Shown here one piece after another: positions 52,162-60,916 of a stretch of 64,000 nucleotides of DNA (its first letter is position 1; each line of letters begins with the position of its first letter). The DNA lies in contig CALZJH010000005.1 of NCBI GenBank assembly GCA_945787845.1, positions 62,001-126,000 of the forward strand, read 5' to 3'. The DNA comes from an uncultured Woeseiaceae bacterium. Lineage in GTDB: Bacteria; Pseudomonadota; Gammaproteobacteria; Steroidobacterales; Woeseiaceae. The notes under the pieces were generated by a model. It did not search any database and had not been told where the DNA came from. It saw only the letters and a list, made by a program, of their open reading frames with translations. Both the position numbers and the translations under genes were made by a program.

Positions 52162-52413
52162 ATGAAAAGGCTACTATTGGTGTGTATTTGCGGCGGGCTT
52201 TTTTCAGCGTCGGCTATAGCGGCAGAACCGTATGAGAACTGGCTGAAAGCACAGAGCCAGCGCGGGGTCGAGATCGAACTCATTCGCGTCGCGAGTGAGA
52301 AACCCCTGGTCGCCACCGAGGAGACGGATCCGGAAGTCTCGGCTATCCTCGAGGAAGTCGAGGCGATCGAGGAAGAGGCCAGCGATCTGGAGAAGATCGA
52401 AGAATCCTCGTAG
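52162..52413 (+). CDS. Small acidic exported protein of unknown function
   Basis: An 83-residue protein. The signal peptide ends AIA near residue 20. The mature part has 19 Glu among about 63 residues, mostly in the tail (EVSAILEEVEAIEEEASDLE), which is probably one helix or disordered. I know no family. GGAGGAAG precedes the ATG. It is co-transcribed with the BTLCP gene and closed by a strong terminator. It could be a partner, substrate or inhibitor of that protease; no evidence decides. Confidence 0.7.
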   Translation: MKRLLLVCICGGLFSASAIAAEPYENWLKAQSQRGVEIELIRVASEKPLVATEETDPEVSAILEEVEAIEEEASDLEKIEESS

Positions 52414-52442
52414 CAAACCGCGTGCCTCGTTGGGCTGCAAGA

Positions 52443-52472
52443 AAAAGGGCTTACATGCGTGTAAGCCCTTTT
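52443..52472. terminator. Bidirectional rho-independent terminator
   Basis: A perfect 13-bp stem AAAAGGGCTTACA (52443-52455) with TGTAAGCCCTTTT (52460-52472) around a TGCG loop, with A and T runs. It lies between the convergent BTLCP operon and the LysR gene and can serve both. Confidence 0.92.
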
Positions 52473-52488
52473 GTCTTCCTGGGGCGGA

Positions 52489-53397
52489 TCAGATCACCTG
52501 CTTGTTAAACGCCGATTCCAGGTGCATACGCAGCGCCGCCGTGCCGGTTTTACGCTGCCGTTGACGGGGGCTGATTACGATCACTTCCCTGCCCGCCGAC
52601 TCGATGTCGGGCGTCAGGTCGACCAGGCTACCTGCACGCAGGTAAGGCTCACAAAGGTACTGCGGCAGGCGAGCAATGCCGAGTCCGGCGAGCGTTGCCT
52701 CGCGTGCCTCGAGCAAGCCTGACATCGTGTACTTCGCATTGACCGTTACCGTCGTCACTTTGTCGTCACGACCGAAGCGCCAGGAATGGGTCTCGCGATC
52801 AGTCGCATCAACAATGCAGTCGTGTTTCTCGAGGTCAAAAGGTGAGCGAATCGTTTCGTGCACCGATGCGTATTCAACGCTGGCGAAAATTGACTGACGG
52901 ACATAGGCAATCGTGTTCGTCCATCCGCCGACAATAGTTACAGGCGCAAGTGCAATGCCGATGTCCACGGACTCGACGGCTTCCTCCGTCCAGACAGTGA
53001 CCGGTTTGCGGTCAATCAGGAGGCCAGGGTTATCCGCTTCAAAACCCCTGAGGCGTGGCTCGAGGTAGCGATCGATGATGTCAGGTGGCGCGCCGACGAC
53101 AACCGGCGCCTTGTTGGCGATAATAGCGCCGATAGTCGCCAGGGACTGCGCATTCTGCGCCGACTCCAGCAGTATTTCGCACTGCTCGAGGCAACGTCGC
53201 CCGGCATCTGTGACGGCTATATGCTTTGGCGTTCTATCAAGCAGCTTGACGCCAAGATTACGTTCCAGCGAACCCAGCCGACGGCTAATCGTCGTGCGTT
53301 CCATTCCGAGGTCAGCAGCGCACCTTGAAATGCCGCCTGTTTGCACGATCTTCGCAAACAATGCCAGGTCTGCTACCTGTTTCAATTCCCCTTGCAT
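52489..53397 (-). CDS. LysR-family transcriptional regulator
   Basis: A 302-residue regulator. The winged helix is at residues 1-60 (ALFAKIVQTGGISRCAADLGMERTTISRRLGSLER) and the substrate-binding domain from about 90. The ATG at 53397 has GGAGGGG 8 bases upstream; the longer frame to 53430 is not needed. It is divergent from the Lrp-like gene with 217 bases between, which contain several TCGTGCG and TTGCGAA/TCGCAA repeats that could be its site. Its target and inducer are unknown. Confidence 0.9.
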   Translation of the reverse strand: MQGELKQVADLALFAKIVQTGGISRCAADLGMERTTISRRLGSLERNLGVKLLDRTPKHIAVTDAGRRCLEQCEILLESAQNAQSLATIGAIIANKAPVVVGAPPDIIDRYLEPRLRGFEADNPGLLIDRKPVTVWTEEAVESVDIGIALAPVTIVGGWTNTIAYVRQSIFASVEYASVHETIRSPFDLEKHDCIVDATDRETHSWRFGRDDKVTTVTVNAKYTMSGLLEAREATLAGLGIARLPQYLCEPYLRAGSLVDLTPDIESAGREVIVISPRQRQRKTGTAALRMHLESAFNKQVI

Positions 53398-53614
53398 ACC
53401 ACACCCCTCCGGCAAAAACGCAATCGTCATTTACTAAGAGTCATCGCAAGCGACTTTGGTTGTTGCGAATCGTGCGTTTATGCATCGGTGCGCGCGCGTA
53501 TCGTGCGCATTATGAATCGTCGCAAATTCGTCACAAGGTAAAGGGAACCTGTCGCTAATTTGTACGGTCAGAACCCTTGCAGTTGCGGATATACGCAAGG
53601 GGGAGACTGTGGGG

Positions 53615-54115
53615 ATGAAGAGGCGCGGTCCAGAATTGGATAGATACGACGTGGCGATACTCTCTGCGTTGTTGGTTAATACCCGGTTGACGACGGTAGA
53701 ACTCGCTCAGAAAGTTCACCTGTCGCGAACGGCCGTTTCACGGCGCATTACTGCTCTCAGGCGCATGAACGTCCTGAACGATTCAGCGGACGTGCTCAAC
53801 TACGAGTCCATGGGATTCAAAGTGCGTGCAAGCGTCGAAATTTCTGCGCCGGGCCAGGCGACCGCCATCATCAAGCCCAAACTCCTGGAGCGGCCTGAAG
53901 TCCTTAGCGTTGCCGTCATGGCCGGCGACGGCCTGCTTTGTCTCGATGTCATTGCCGTCGACATGGGCCACCTGCACAGCTTCATAAACTCGGTACAGGA
54001 AAATGGTGACACTACGACGAAAGTGATCTTCGCCGAGGAGAAATCTCGACTAACACTCATGGAACGCATGCGGAAACTCAACGAGGAATCAATCGGGGAC
54101 CTCGTCCGTATATAG
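53615..54115 (+). CDS. Lrp/AsnC-type transcriptional regulator
   Basis: A 166-residue protein with a winged helix at about residues 7-60 (LDRYDVAILSALLVNTRLTTVELAQKVHLSRTAVSRRI) and a RAM-like ligand domain thereafter (VRASVEISAPGQATAIIKPKLLERPEVLSVAVMAGDGLLCLDVIA). It probably senses an amino acid. GTG 53609 is only 3 bases from the AAGGGGGAG box; ATG 53615 has the proper 9 and is taken. The next gene begins 18 bases downstream, so the two may be co-transcribed. Confidence 0.85.
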   Translation: MKRRGPELDRYDVAILSALLVNTRLTTVELAQKVHLSRTAVSRRITALRRMNVLNDSADVLNYESMGFKVRASVEISAPGQATAIIKPKLLERPEVLSVAVMAGDGLLCLDVIAVDMGHLHSFINSVQENGDTTTKVIFAEEKSRLTLMERMRKLNEESIGDLVRI

Positions 54116-54133
54116 GCCTGTTATGCTGCCGGC

Positions 54134-55327
54134 ATGACGAGAGCCGATGTCCTTGTAATTGGTGGCGGCGCCGCCGGACTCATGTGCGCCATCACCGCCA
54201 GCCAGCGCGGCCGGAAGGTGATCGTCCTTGAGGGCTCCAACCGGATCGGCAAGAAAATCCTGATGTCAGGCGGCGGTCGTTGCAACTTCACCAACCTCTA
54301 CTGTGAGCCGTCAAACTTCCTGTCTCACAATCCGCACTTCTGTAAATCCGCCCTTTCGCGCTACACGCAACATGACTTCATCGCGCTCGTTGAGAAGCAC
54401 GGTATTGCGTACCACGAGAAGACGGCCGGCCAGCTCTTCTGCGACGTATCGTCAAAGGACATTGTCGCGATGCTGCAGCGCGAATGCGACGACTCCGGTG
54501 TCCACATCGTGACGCAGTGTGACATTCAGAGCGTCAGGCACGATAAGGAGTACCAGGTCGACAGTGCAGCGGGAGCGTTCTCGGCACAGTCACTGGTCGT
54601 CGCGTCGGGTGGCCTTTCCATCCCCAAGATGGGGGCAACGGGTCTTGGCTATGACATTGCACGACAGTTTGGACTCAAGGTGTTCGATACCCGCGCCGGG
54701 TTGGTGCCTTTCACGTTCACCGGCCCAATGCACGACCTGACCGGCCGGCTGTCCGGTGTCAGCGCCCGTTGCACGGTTACGGTCAATGGAGTGTCGTTTA
54801 CCGAGGACGTTCTTTTCACACATCGAGGCCTGAGCGGACCGGCTGTGCTACAGGTATCGAGCTTCTGGCATCCCGGTGACAACGTGGAACTCAACCTCTT
54901 GCCCGACACCAACGCTGCCGAGGCGTTGCTGGCCGCAAAGACGGAGCAACCGCGGGGCTTGCTGCGAACCACACTGGCCAGTCACTTGCCGCGTGCTCTT
55001 GTGAACGAACTGCAGGGCGCCTGGTGGCCTGCGCATGCCGATACACCGCTGGTCGAAATTGCCAATGACGTGCTTCGCGATCTCGGAGACCGGCTGCATC
55101 ACTGGATCCTGAAACCCGCCGCGACCGAAGGCTACCGGACCGCGGAGGTCACGCTGGGCGGCGTCGACACCGACGAATTGTCCTCGAGGACGATGGAGGC
55201 ACGACGTCAACCCGGCCTCTACTTCATCGGCGAAGTGGTGGACGTGACCGGTCACCTGGGCGGTTTCAACTTCCAGTGGGCCTGGTCGTCCGGGCATGCC
55301 GCCGGATTGAGCCTGTCCGAGTTCTAG
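54134..55327 (+). CDS. yhiN: NAD(P)/FAD-dependent oxidoreductase, HI0933/YhiN family
   Basis: A 397-residue flavoprotein. VIGGGAAGLMCAITASQRGRK at residues 7-27 binds FAD, and KILMSGGGRCNFTN (about 42-55) is the family signature. Near the end EVVDVTGHLGGFNFQWAWSSGHAAG is also diagnostic. Function is not known with certainty; related proteins act on tRNA or on small quinones. The length and motifs are those of E. coli YhiN. Confidence 0.9.
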   Translation: MTRADVLVIGGGAAGLMCAITASQRGRKVIVLEGSNRIGKKILMSGGGRCNFTNLYCEPSNFLSHNPHFCKSALSRYTQHDFIALVEKHGIAYHEKTAGQLFCDVSSKDIVAMLQRECDDSGVHIVTQCDIQSVRHDKEYQVDSAAGAFSAQSLVVASGGLSIPKMGATGLGYDIARQFGLKVFDTRAGLVPFTFTGPMHDLTGRLSGVSARCTVTVNGVSFTEDVLFTHRGLSGPAVLQVSSFWHPGDNVELNLLPDTNAAEALLAAKTEQPRGLLRTTLASHLPRALVNELQGAWWPAHADTPLVEIANDVLRDLGDRLHHWILKPAATEGYRTAEVTLGGVDTDELSSRTMEARRQPGLYFIGEVVDVTGHLGGFNFQWAWSSGHAAGLSLSEF

Positions 55328-55467
55328 AAGAAACAGTCACCGAACAACGCCATACCGGCCAGGCTTAAGAGAGCCCGATGCATATGCACTAATCGCATAC
55401 GGGTATAACGAAAGCGTCTGGCGATCGTCTTGTCCTCCATGGCGCTCTATATAGACTCGACGGTCTT

Positions 55468-56433
55468 ATGAATGCAAACGTCGAAACGCTATTTCCGGAC
55501 CAGGACTCTATCCATGACAGCATTGCGGAGCTGATCCCCGGTCCCAATAACCCGACGCCCATGGTTCGCCTTGGCCGTCGCTTCAATCCGCATGCTGATT
55601 TCGACCTGATCGTAAAACTCGAGGGCATGAACCCGTTCGGCTCGATCAAGGATCGTACGGCGGCGTTTATGCTCGGCGGGCTGCAGCTCAGCGAAGACCA
55701 GTCCCTGGTCGAGCCGTCTGCCGGCAATACCGGCATCGCACTGGCTGCGCTTGCCAACGCCCAGGGCAATCCGATCGAGATCGCCGTCCCTGAAGGCGTG
55801 CCGGAGGAGAAGAAGGCTCTGCTCCGCTTCCTTGGCGCCGAGCTCATCGAGGTCGAGGACGAGCTGTGCCCTATCTATCCTTCCGAGGGCGCTCGAGGAG
55901 TGGTCAAGAGCATGGTCGAAAGCGCGGCGTACGATGGGAAGTACGTCAGCCCCAACCAGTACGAAAGCGAGCTCAACGTTGCAGCGCATTACCATACGAC
56001 AGGCCCCGAAATCTGGAAGCAGACCGGCGGTCGCATCGACTATTTCTTTGCCGGTGTGGGTACGGGCGGCACGATTACCGGCGTTGGCCGTTACCTGAAA
56101 GAACGTAACCCGAACATTAAGATCATCGGCGTGGAGCCGGCCAGCCGGCATCACAAGCTGTCGGGCCTGAAGCGCGTTACGGGATTGCCCGAAGAGCATT
56201 TCCCCGCCATCCTCGATCGCAACGTCGTCGATGAGTTTGTGTCCGTGACCGATGACGAGGCTTTCGCCGCTGGAATCCGCGTCGCACGCAGCGATGGCGT
56301 GATGGTCGGGCCGACCACCGGCGCACTCCTGCACGCGGCCACCGAGTGGGGCAACACCCACAAGGGCACCGCCGTCGTTATTTCCGGCGACAATGCAGCG
56401 AAGTACGTTTCCGCCTACGCGGAGTATCTATAA
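55468..56433 (+). CDS. cysM: PLP-dependent cysteine synthase family protein (CysM-like)
   Basis: A 321-residue beta-family PLP enzyme. The Schiff-base Lys61 is in NPFGSIKDRTA, SAGNTGIALAALA (about 84-96) binds substrate carboxylate, and GVGTGGTITGVG (about 190-201) holds the phosphate. It joins O-acetylserine with sulfide or thiosulfate to form cysteine, or uses a related serine derivative. The N-terminus has a 30-residue extension (DSIHDSIAELIPGPNNPTPMVRL) that most CysM lack. The stop overlaps the convergent hemG by 6 bases. Confidence 0.87.
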   Translation: MNANVETLFPDQDSIHDSIAELIPGPNNPTPMVRLGRRFNPHADFDLIVKLEGMNPFGSIKDRTAAFMLGGLQLSEDQSLVEPSAGNTGIALAALANAQGNPIEIAVPEGVPEEKKALLRFLGAELIEVEDELCPIYPSEGARGVVKSMVESAAYDGKYVSPNQYESELNVAAHYHTTGPEIWKQTGGRIDYFFAGVGTGGTITGVGRYLKERNPNIKIIGVEPASRHHKLSGLKRVTGLPEEHFPAILDRNVVDEFVSVTDDEAFAAGIRVARSDGVMVGPTTGALLHAATEWGNTHKGTAVVISGDNAAKYVSAYAEYL

Positions 56434-56955
56434 CGCAGCGACCGTCCGCCCGAACTCATCGACTTTGTCCCAGTCGGTGAACTCGTAGGTTTGGGTCGGG
56501 TCCGTCGGGCCTTTCGTCATCCATAAGATGAAGCGAATCATCGTTCGGTCAAAGGGGCCGAGCTCCGGATAGGCGATCTTGCCGGCAAACACGCCTAGGT
56601 GTTGCGGCTGCCAGTCGATCTGTTTCAGAAACTTCTGCAGGTAGGGATTGGTTTCCGGTGTGTTCTTCTCGGGCTTGCGTGCCACGACGTTCACTGAGAA
56701 CAGCGCATTCGGGTGCGCCTCGAGCACGGCCTGGTTGTCGCGGATAAATTTATAGACGGCCGGCTGATGCTTGCCGTAGCGGATACTGGCGCCAATCACG
56801 ACCTTGTCGAAACTCCGGCCCTCGAGCGACGGCCCGTCTTTGAGGTCGAGCATCTCCACGCTGTCGCCCGCCTGCTCGAGCGCCGCCGTCACGCGTTTGC
56901 ATATTTCTATCGTATGACCGTCGGTCGTCGAATAGAGAATGAGTACTTGTGCCAT
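56428..56955 (-). CDS. hemG: Menaquinone-dependent protoporphyrinogen IX dehydrogenase
   Basis: A 175-residue flavodoxin-fold protein. LILYSTTDGHTIEICKRV (about residues 5-22) is the FMN-phosphate loop, VVIGASIRYGKHQPAVYKFI (about 52-71) the second flavin loop, and the long insert PNALFSVNVVARKPEKNTPETNPY is that of HemG. It oxidises protoporphyrinogen IX in heme synthesis using the quinone pool. It probably forms its own unit. Confidence 0.93.
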   Translation of the reverse strand: MAQVLILYSTTDGHTIEICKRVTAALEQAGDSVEMLDLKDGPSLEGRSFDKVVIGASIRYGKHQPAVYKFIRDNQAVLEAHPNALFSVNVVARKPEKNTPETNPYLQKFLKQIDWQPQHLGVFAGKIAYPELGPFDRTMIRFILWMTKGPTDPTQTYEFTDWDKVDEFGRTVAAL

Positions 56956-57018
56956 ATCGTGCCTCCGTCCTACCCGGCAAAGTACAACAGGACGTTTGGC
57001 TTAGCCACCCGAAAGACC

Positions 57019-57540
57019 CTAAAGCATCGGCGTCTCATCGACGTCGAACTCGACCGCCGAGCCGGCGACCTCGGGCAGCTTCTTCATTGCTTCATTTAGC
57101 ATCTCAACGTGCTCGGCCTCCTCGTCGCGAAGTTCGGTAAACAGCTCTACGACGTCGGGATCTGTAATACCGGGCAAAGCCAGATCGTAGAAGTCGTAGG
57201 CTTTCTGCTCGGCCTCGAGCCCGACTTTGAACGCGTCGACAGTGGACATGCCGCGACTCGGCGCGCCCATGTCTGGAGCTTCGACGTCGTACAGGTCGTC
57301 AAGCGTCAGCTTTGAAGGGGTGTCGCCGAACAGCTCTTTGCGGCGGGCTTCGAGCTCCTGACCGTGCTTGGCTTCGTTTTCGGCCATCGAGGCAAAGAAG
57401 GCGCCGGCGTCGAAACCGCCGGTGCGGCCGAGCTGGGTGGCGAACATCTGGTAGCGATGGCATGCCTCCATTTCGATCAGCTTGGCGAGGTCGAGGGCAT
57501 CCATCAGGCTAAGTTTTGACAGGTCTAGTCGCGTGGACAT
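57019..57540 (-). CDS. Ferritin-like (rubrerythrin-type) di-iron protein
   Basis: A 173-residue all-helical protein. The iron ligand pairs are visible: IEMEACHRYQMF (Glu25), ENEAKHGQEL (Glu56, His59), LEAEQKAYDFYD (Glu near 111), and DEEAEHVEML (Glu-x-x-His near 145-148). Rubrerythrin-like proteins reduce peroxide or store iron. No rubredoxin domain follows. It begins after the hemG upstream region and may share oxidative or iron stress control with it. Confidence 0.88.
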   Translation of the reverse strand: MSTRLDLSKLSLMDALDLAKLIEMEACHRYQMFATQLGRTGGFDAGAFFASMAENEAKHGQELEARRKELFGDTPSKLTLDDLYDVEAPDMGAPSRGMSTVDAFKVGLEAEQKAYDFYDLALPGITDPDVVELFTELRDEEAEHVEMLNEAMKKLPEVAGSAVEFDVDETPML

Positions 57541-57594
57541 TGTGTTGACTCCAGGGGTTGCGTTAATCGTTTTCGTTAGTTTTCACAGCGGTGC

Positions 57595-58059
57595 TCAAAT
57601 CCATCGCCGCACAGTGGCCATGTAATCGTCATAGTCAGGTCCGAACCGAGCCTGCAGGACCAGCTCCTCGGGCTTGATCTGGAACTGCGTCATGTAGACA
57701 ACAAACACCGGCAGTAAGGCCAGGGCAGCGACGTTCTGCAGGAACAAACCCCAACCGGCCAGCGTGACCACGAGGGCCAGGTACATGGGGTTTCTCGAAT
57801 ACCTGTAAACACTGTCCGTGACGATTGCCTTCGTTTTGTCCGGCGCTGTCGGGTCGACCGTGGTGCTGTGCCGCCTGAACGCGGCCACGCTGGCTATGCC
57901 GATACCACCTCCAAGAGCCGCGCAAACGGCAAAGGCGGCTGCCGCACCGGGCAACACGAACGCACCGCCCGTGTACGCCGCAGACAGAGTCCACATGAGC
58001 GCGGCGCACATCAGGAACTGCGCGACTGGCGGAATCTTCAGATCAAGTATCGTTACCAT
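57595..58059 (-). CDS. Isoprenylcysteine carboxyl methyltransferase-like membrane protein
   Basis: A 154-residue protein with four hydrophobic helices and the family segment SVYRYSRNPMYLALVVTLAGWGL (about 97-119). The end is EELVLQARFGPDYDDYMATVRRWI, close to the EExxLxxxFGxxYxxYxxxVxRW signature. It methylates a lipid or cysteine carboxyl with SAM in the membrane. ATG 58059 gives a normal N-terminus; its first bases overlap the ppdK 3-prime end by 17, so translation is coupled. Confidence 0.88.
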   Translation of the reverse strand: MVTILDLKIPPVAQFLMCAALMWTLSAAYTGGAFVLPGAAAAFAVCAALGGGIGIASVAAFRRHSTTVDPTAPDKTKAIVTDSVYRYSRNPMYLALVVTLAGWGLFLQNVAALALLPVFVVYMTQFQIKPEELVLQARFGPDYDDYMATVRRWI

Positions 58060-60781
58060 CCCGCAGTTTCGCCTGTGCTGCCGCCAGTCTCGCGACCGGC
58101 ACACGCGGTCCGGAGCACGACACGTAGTTCAGGCCCACATCGTGGCAGAACTGTATCGACTCGGGGTGGCCGCCCTGCTCTCCGCAGATACCGATCTTGA
58201 GCTTTTCTCGTTGCTCGCGACCGCCCTTGACGGCCATCTTGATCAGTTTGCCGACGCCCTTCGTATCGAGTACCTCGAACGGGTTGTCCTGCAGGACCCC
58301 CGCCTCGTTGTACATCGGCAGGAACTTGTTTTCGGCATCTTCACGCGAGAACGAGAACGTCGCCTGCGTGAGGTCGTTGGTACCGAACGAGAAGAACTCG
58401 GCAACGCCGGCGAGATGCCAGGCGCGCGTGCAGGCGCGTACCGTTTCGATCATCGTGCCGAATTTAAACGAGAGCTTCTTGTCGTGTTGCTGCTCGAGCT
58501 TCTGCACGACCTCATCGACAGTGCGCTTCACGTGCACGATTTCCTGCAGCGTGATCACCTGCGGCACCATGATTTCCGGCCTCACGTCAACGCCGTCTTC
58601 CGCACACTGCATGGCGGCCTCGAGGATCGACCGGATCTGCATCTCGTAGATCTCCGGGTACGTAATACCCAGGCGGACACCGCGGTGACCAAGCATCGGG
58701 TTCACTTCGTCTAGTTCGCGGACCTTTCGCAGCATGCGCTCCTTGTGGGCGAGCGCGTTGTTGACGAAGTCCTCGTTCATTTCTTCGAACGCGGCAGGTA
58801 GCTGCACATCATGATCCAACGTCGACATCGCCGTCTGGCGTCCGCGTACGATCTTGCGATACACCTCGAGATTCTCGATTTGTTCCATCAGGTCGTGCTC
58901 GGTCGGCAGGAACTCGTGCATCGGCGGATCCAGCAGCCGTACCGTGACCGGGTCGGGCGCCATTTCCTTGAAGAGCTGCACGAAGTCATCGCGCTGGAAC
59001 GGCATCAGTCGCTCCAACGCGACCTTTCGATCTTCCTCGTTGTTGGCGAGGATCATATCGATGACGATTGGCAGGCGATCCACCGCGTTGAACATACGTT
59101 CCGTACGGCACAGGCCAATACCCATTGCGCCATATTCACGCGCAGTCTTCGCGGCTGCCGGCGTATCGGCATTCGCCATGACCTTCAGTTCAGCGGTTTC
59201 GTCCGCCCAGGCGAGGAGCTCGCGCAGTTCATCGGAGAAGTGCGCCGGGATGGTCTCGATCGCGCCGAGGAAAACCTCACCCGTACCGCCGTCAAGCGTA
59301 ATGACGTCGCCTTCGTGAATAATCTGTTCGCCAACACGCGCCAGGCGAGCGGCAACATCGACGGTAATGCCTTCGGCGCCAGCTACGCATGGCTTGCCCA
59401 TGCCGCGAGCCACAACGGCCGCGTGCGAGGTCTTGCCTCCGCGACTCGTCAGGATACCCTGTGCGGCGAAGAAGCCATGGATATCTTCCGGACGTGTTTC
59501 TTCACGGACGAGAATAATTTCCTCGCCCGCGTTACCGAGCTTCTCGGCAAGGTCGGCATCGAAGACGCACTTGCCGGCTGCAGCGCCAGGTGACGCAGGG
59601 AGTCCGAAAGCGATCGCCGCGACCGAGTATTGAGGATCGAGCGTCGGATGCAGCAACTGTTCGAGCAGGTCGGGCGGCACACGGAGCAACGCTTCGTTAC
59701 GCGTCAGCAATTTTTCCCGGAACATTTCAACCGAGGTCCTGACCGTAGCGGCTGCGTTCATCTTGCCGTTGCGGGTCTGCAGGCAGTACAGCGTGCCTTT
59801 CTCGATCGTGAACTCGTAGTCCTGTACTTCCTTGTAGTGCGACTCGAGAGTATTGCGCAAATCGACGAGCTGCCTGTACTGCTCGGGCATCTCTTTCTCG
59901 AGATCGACGATTGGCTTCGGCGTGCGGATGCCCGCAACAACGTCTTCACCCTGCGCGTTCGTCAGGTATTCGCCGAACATCTCGTTTTCACCTGTGCCCG
60001 GGTTGCGGGTAAAGCCAACGCCCGTGGCACAGTCATCTCCCTTGTTGCCGAACACCATGGTGCAAATGTTTACCGCGGTACCGTTCGCCATGTCAGGCGT
60101 GATATTGAATTCGCGCCGATAGTCGACGGCGCGCTTGCCCATCCAGGATCGGAATACGGACTCGACGGCAAGTTGCAGCTGTTCGACGACGTCCGTCGGA
60201 AACTCGCGGCCGGCCTGCTCGCGCACGACGCTCAGGAACAGCGCGCTAATCTCTTTCAAATGACTCGCTTCGAGCGACACGTCGGCCTTGACGCCAACGC
60301 GCTCCTTGACCGCGTCAAAGTGAACGTCGAAGTGCTCGTCGTCAATGCCGAGCGCGACTTTGCCGAACAACTGGATGAAGCGGCGATACGCGTCGTAGGC
60401 AAAGCGCTCGTCACCGGTCTGTTCGATCAGGCAAGCCAGCGTCTCGTCGTTGAGGCCCAGGTTCAGGATCGTATCCATCATTCCTGGCATCGACAGGGCG
60501 GAACCCGAACGCACCGACACGAGCAGCGGATCGGGGCCTTTGCCAAACGTCTTGCCTGTCGATTTTTCGAGCAACGTGATCTGGTCCCGTACCTCGCCCA
60601 TCAGGCCCTCGGGCAGGCCGTCGTTATCAAGGTAGTCGAGACAGGCCTCGGTTGTGATAACGAAGCCCGGAGGCACGTTGATGCCAATTTGTGTCATTTC
60701 GCAGAGGTTCGCGCCCTTGCCACCCAGTAACTTCTTGTTTTTGCCGTCGCCGTCGGCGAAAGAATAGACTTGCTTGCTCAT
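58043..60781 (-). CDS. ppdK: Pyruvate, phosphate dikinase
   Basis: A 912-residue enzyme. The N-terminal ATP-grasp part opens with LLGGKGANLCEMTQIGINVPPGFVITT. Central phosphohistidine motif GGKTSHAAVVARGMGKPCVAG (His near residue 450), and C-terminal PEP/pyruvate barrel with GIGLCRTERMF, and SFGTNDLTQATFSFSREDAE. It interconverts pyruvate, ATP and phosphate with PEP, AMP and pyrophosphate, which links TCA acids with gluconeogenesis. The ATG at 60781 (MSKQVYSF) is the normal start; 14 further residues upstream are possible. Confidence 0.95.
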   Translation of the reverse strand: MSKQVYSFADGDGKNKKLLGGKGANLCEMTQIGINVPPGFVITTEACLDYLDNDGLPEGLMGEVRDQITLLEKSTGKTFGKGPDPLLVSVRSGSALSMPGMMDTILNLGLNDETLACLIEQTGDERFAYDAYRRFIQLFGKVALGIDDEHFDVHFDAVKERVGVKADVSLEASHLKEISALFLSVVREQAGREFPTDVVEQLQLAVESVFRSWMGKRAVDYRREFNITPDMANGTAVNICTMVFGNKGDDCATGVGFTRNPGTGENEMFGEYLTNAQGEDVVAGIRTPKPIVDLEKEMPEQYRQLVDLRNTLESHYKEVQDYEFTIEKGTLYCLQTRNGKMNAAATVRTSVEMFREKLLTRNEALLRVPPDLLEQLLHPTLDPQYSVAAIAFGLPASPGAAAGKCVFDADLAEKLGNAGEEIILVREETRPEDIHGFFAAQGILTSRGGKTSHAAVVARGMGKPCVAGAEGITVDVAARLARVGEQIIHEGDVITLDGGTGEVFLGAIETIPAHFSDELRELLAWADETAELKVMANADTPAAAKTAREYGAMGIGLCRTERMFNAVDRLPIVIDMILANNEEDRKVALERLMPFQRDDFVQLFKEMAPDPVTVRLLDPPMHEFLPTEHDLMEQIENLEVYRKIVRGRQTAMSTLDHDVQLPAAFEEMNEDFVNNALAHKERMLRKVRELDEVNPMLGHRGVRLGITYPEIYEMQIRSILEAAMQCAEDGVDVRPEIMVPQVITLQEIVHVKRTVDEVVQKLEQQHDKKLSFKFGTMIETVRACTRAWHLAGVAEFFSFGTNDLTQATFSFSREDAENKFLPMYNEAGVLQDNPFEVLDTKGVGKLIKMAVKGGREQREKLKIGICGEQGGHPESIQFCHDVGLNYVSCSGPRVPVARLAAAQAKLRDGNDT

Positions 60782-60916
60782 ATTTTTTTCACTATTAGCC
60801 AGTAGGTTGATCGTTTCCCGCATGGTCCGTTAATGCTGTGGTCGAAACCATAGCGGCAAACCCCTAAAGATATGAGATATTTACAGGGCGTGACGGCCAG
60901 TTGAGGGCATCGGACA

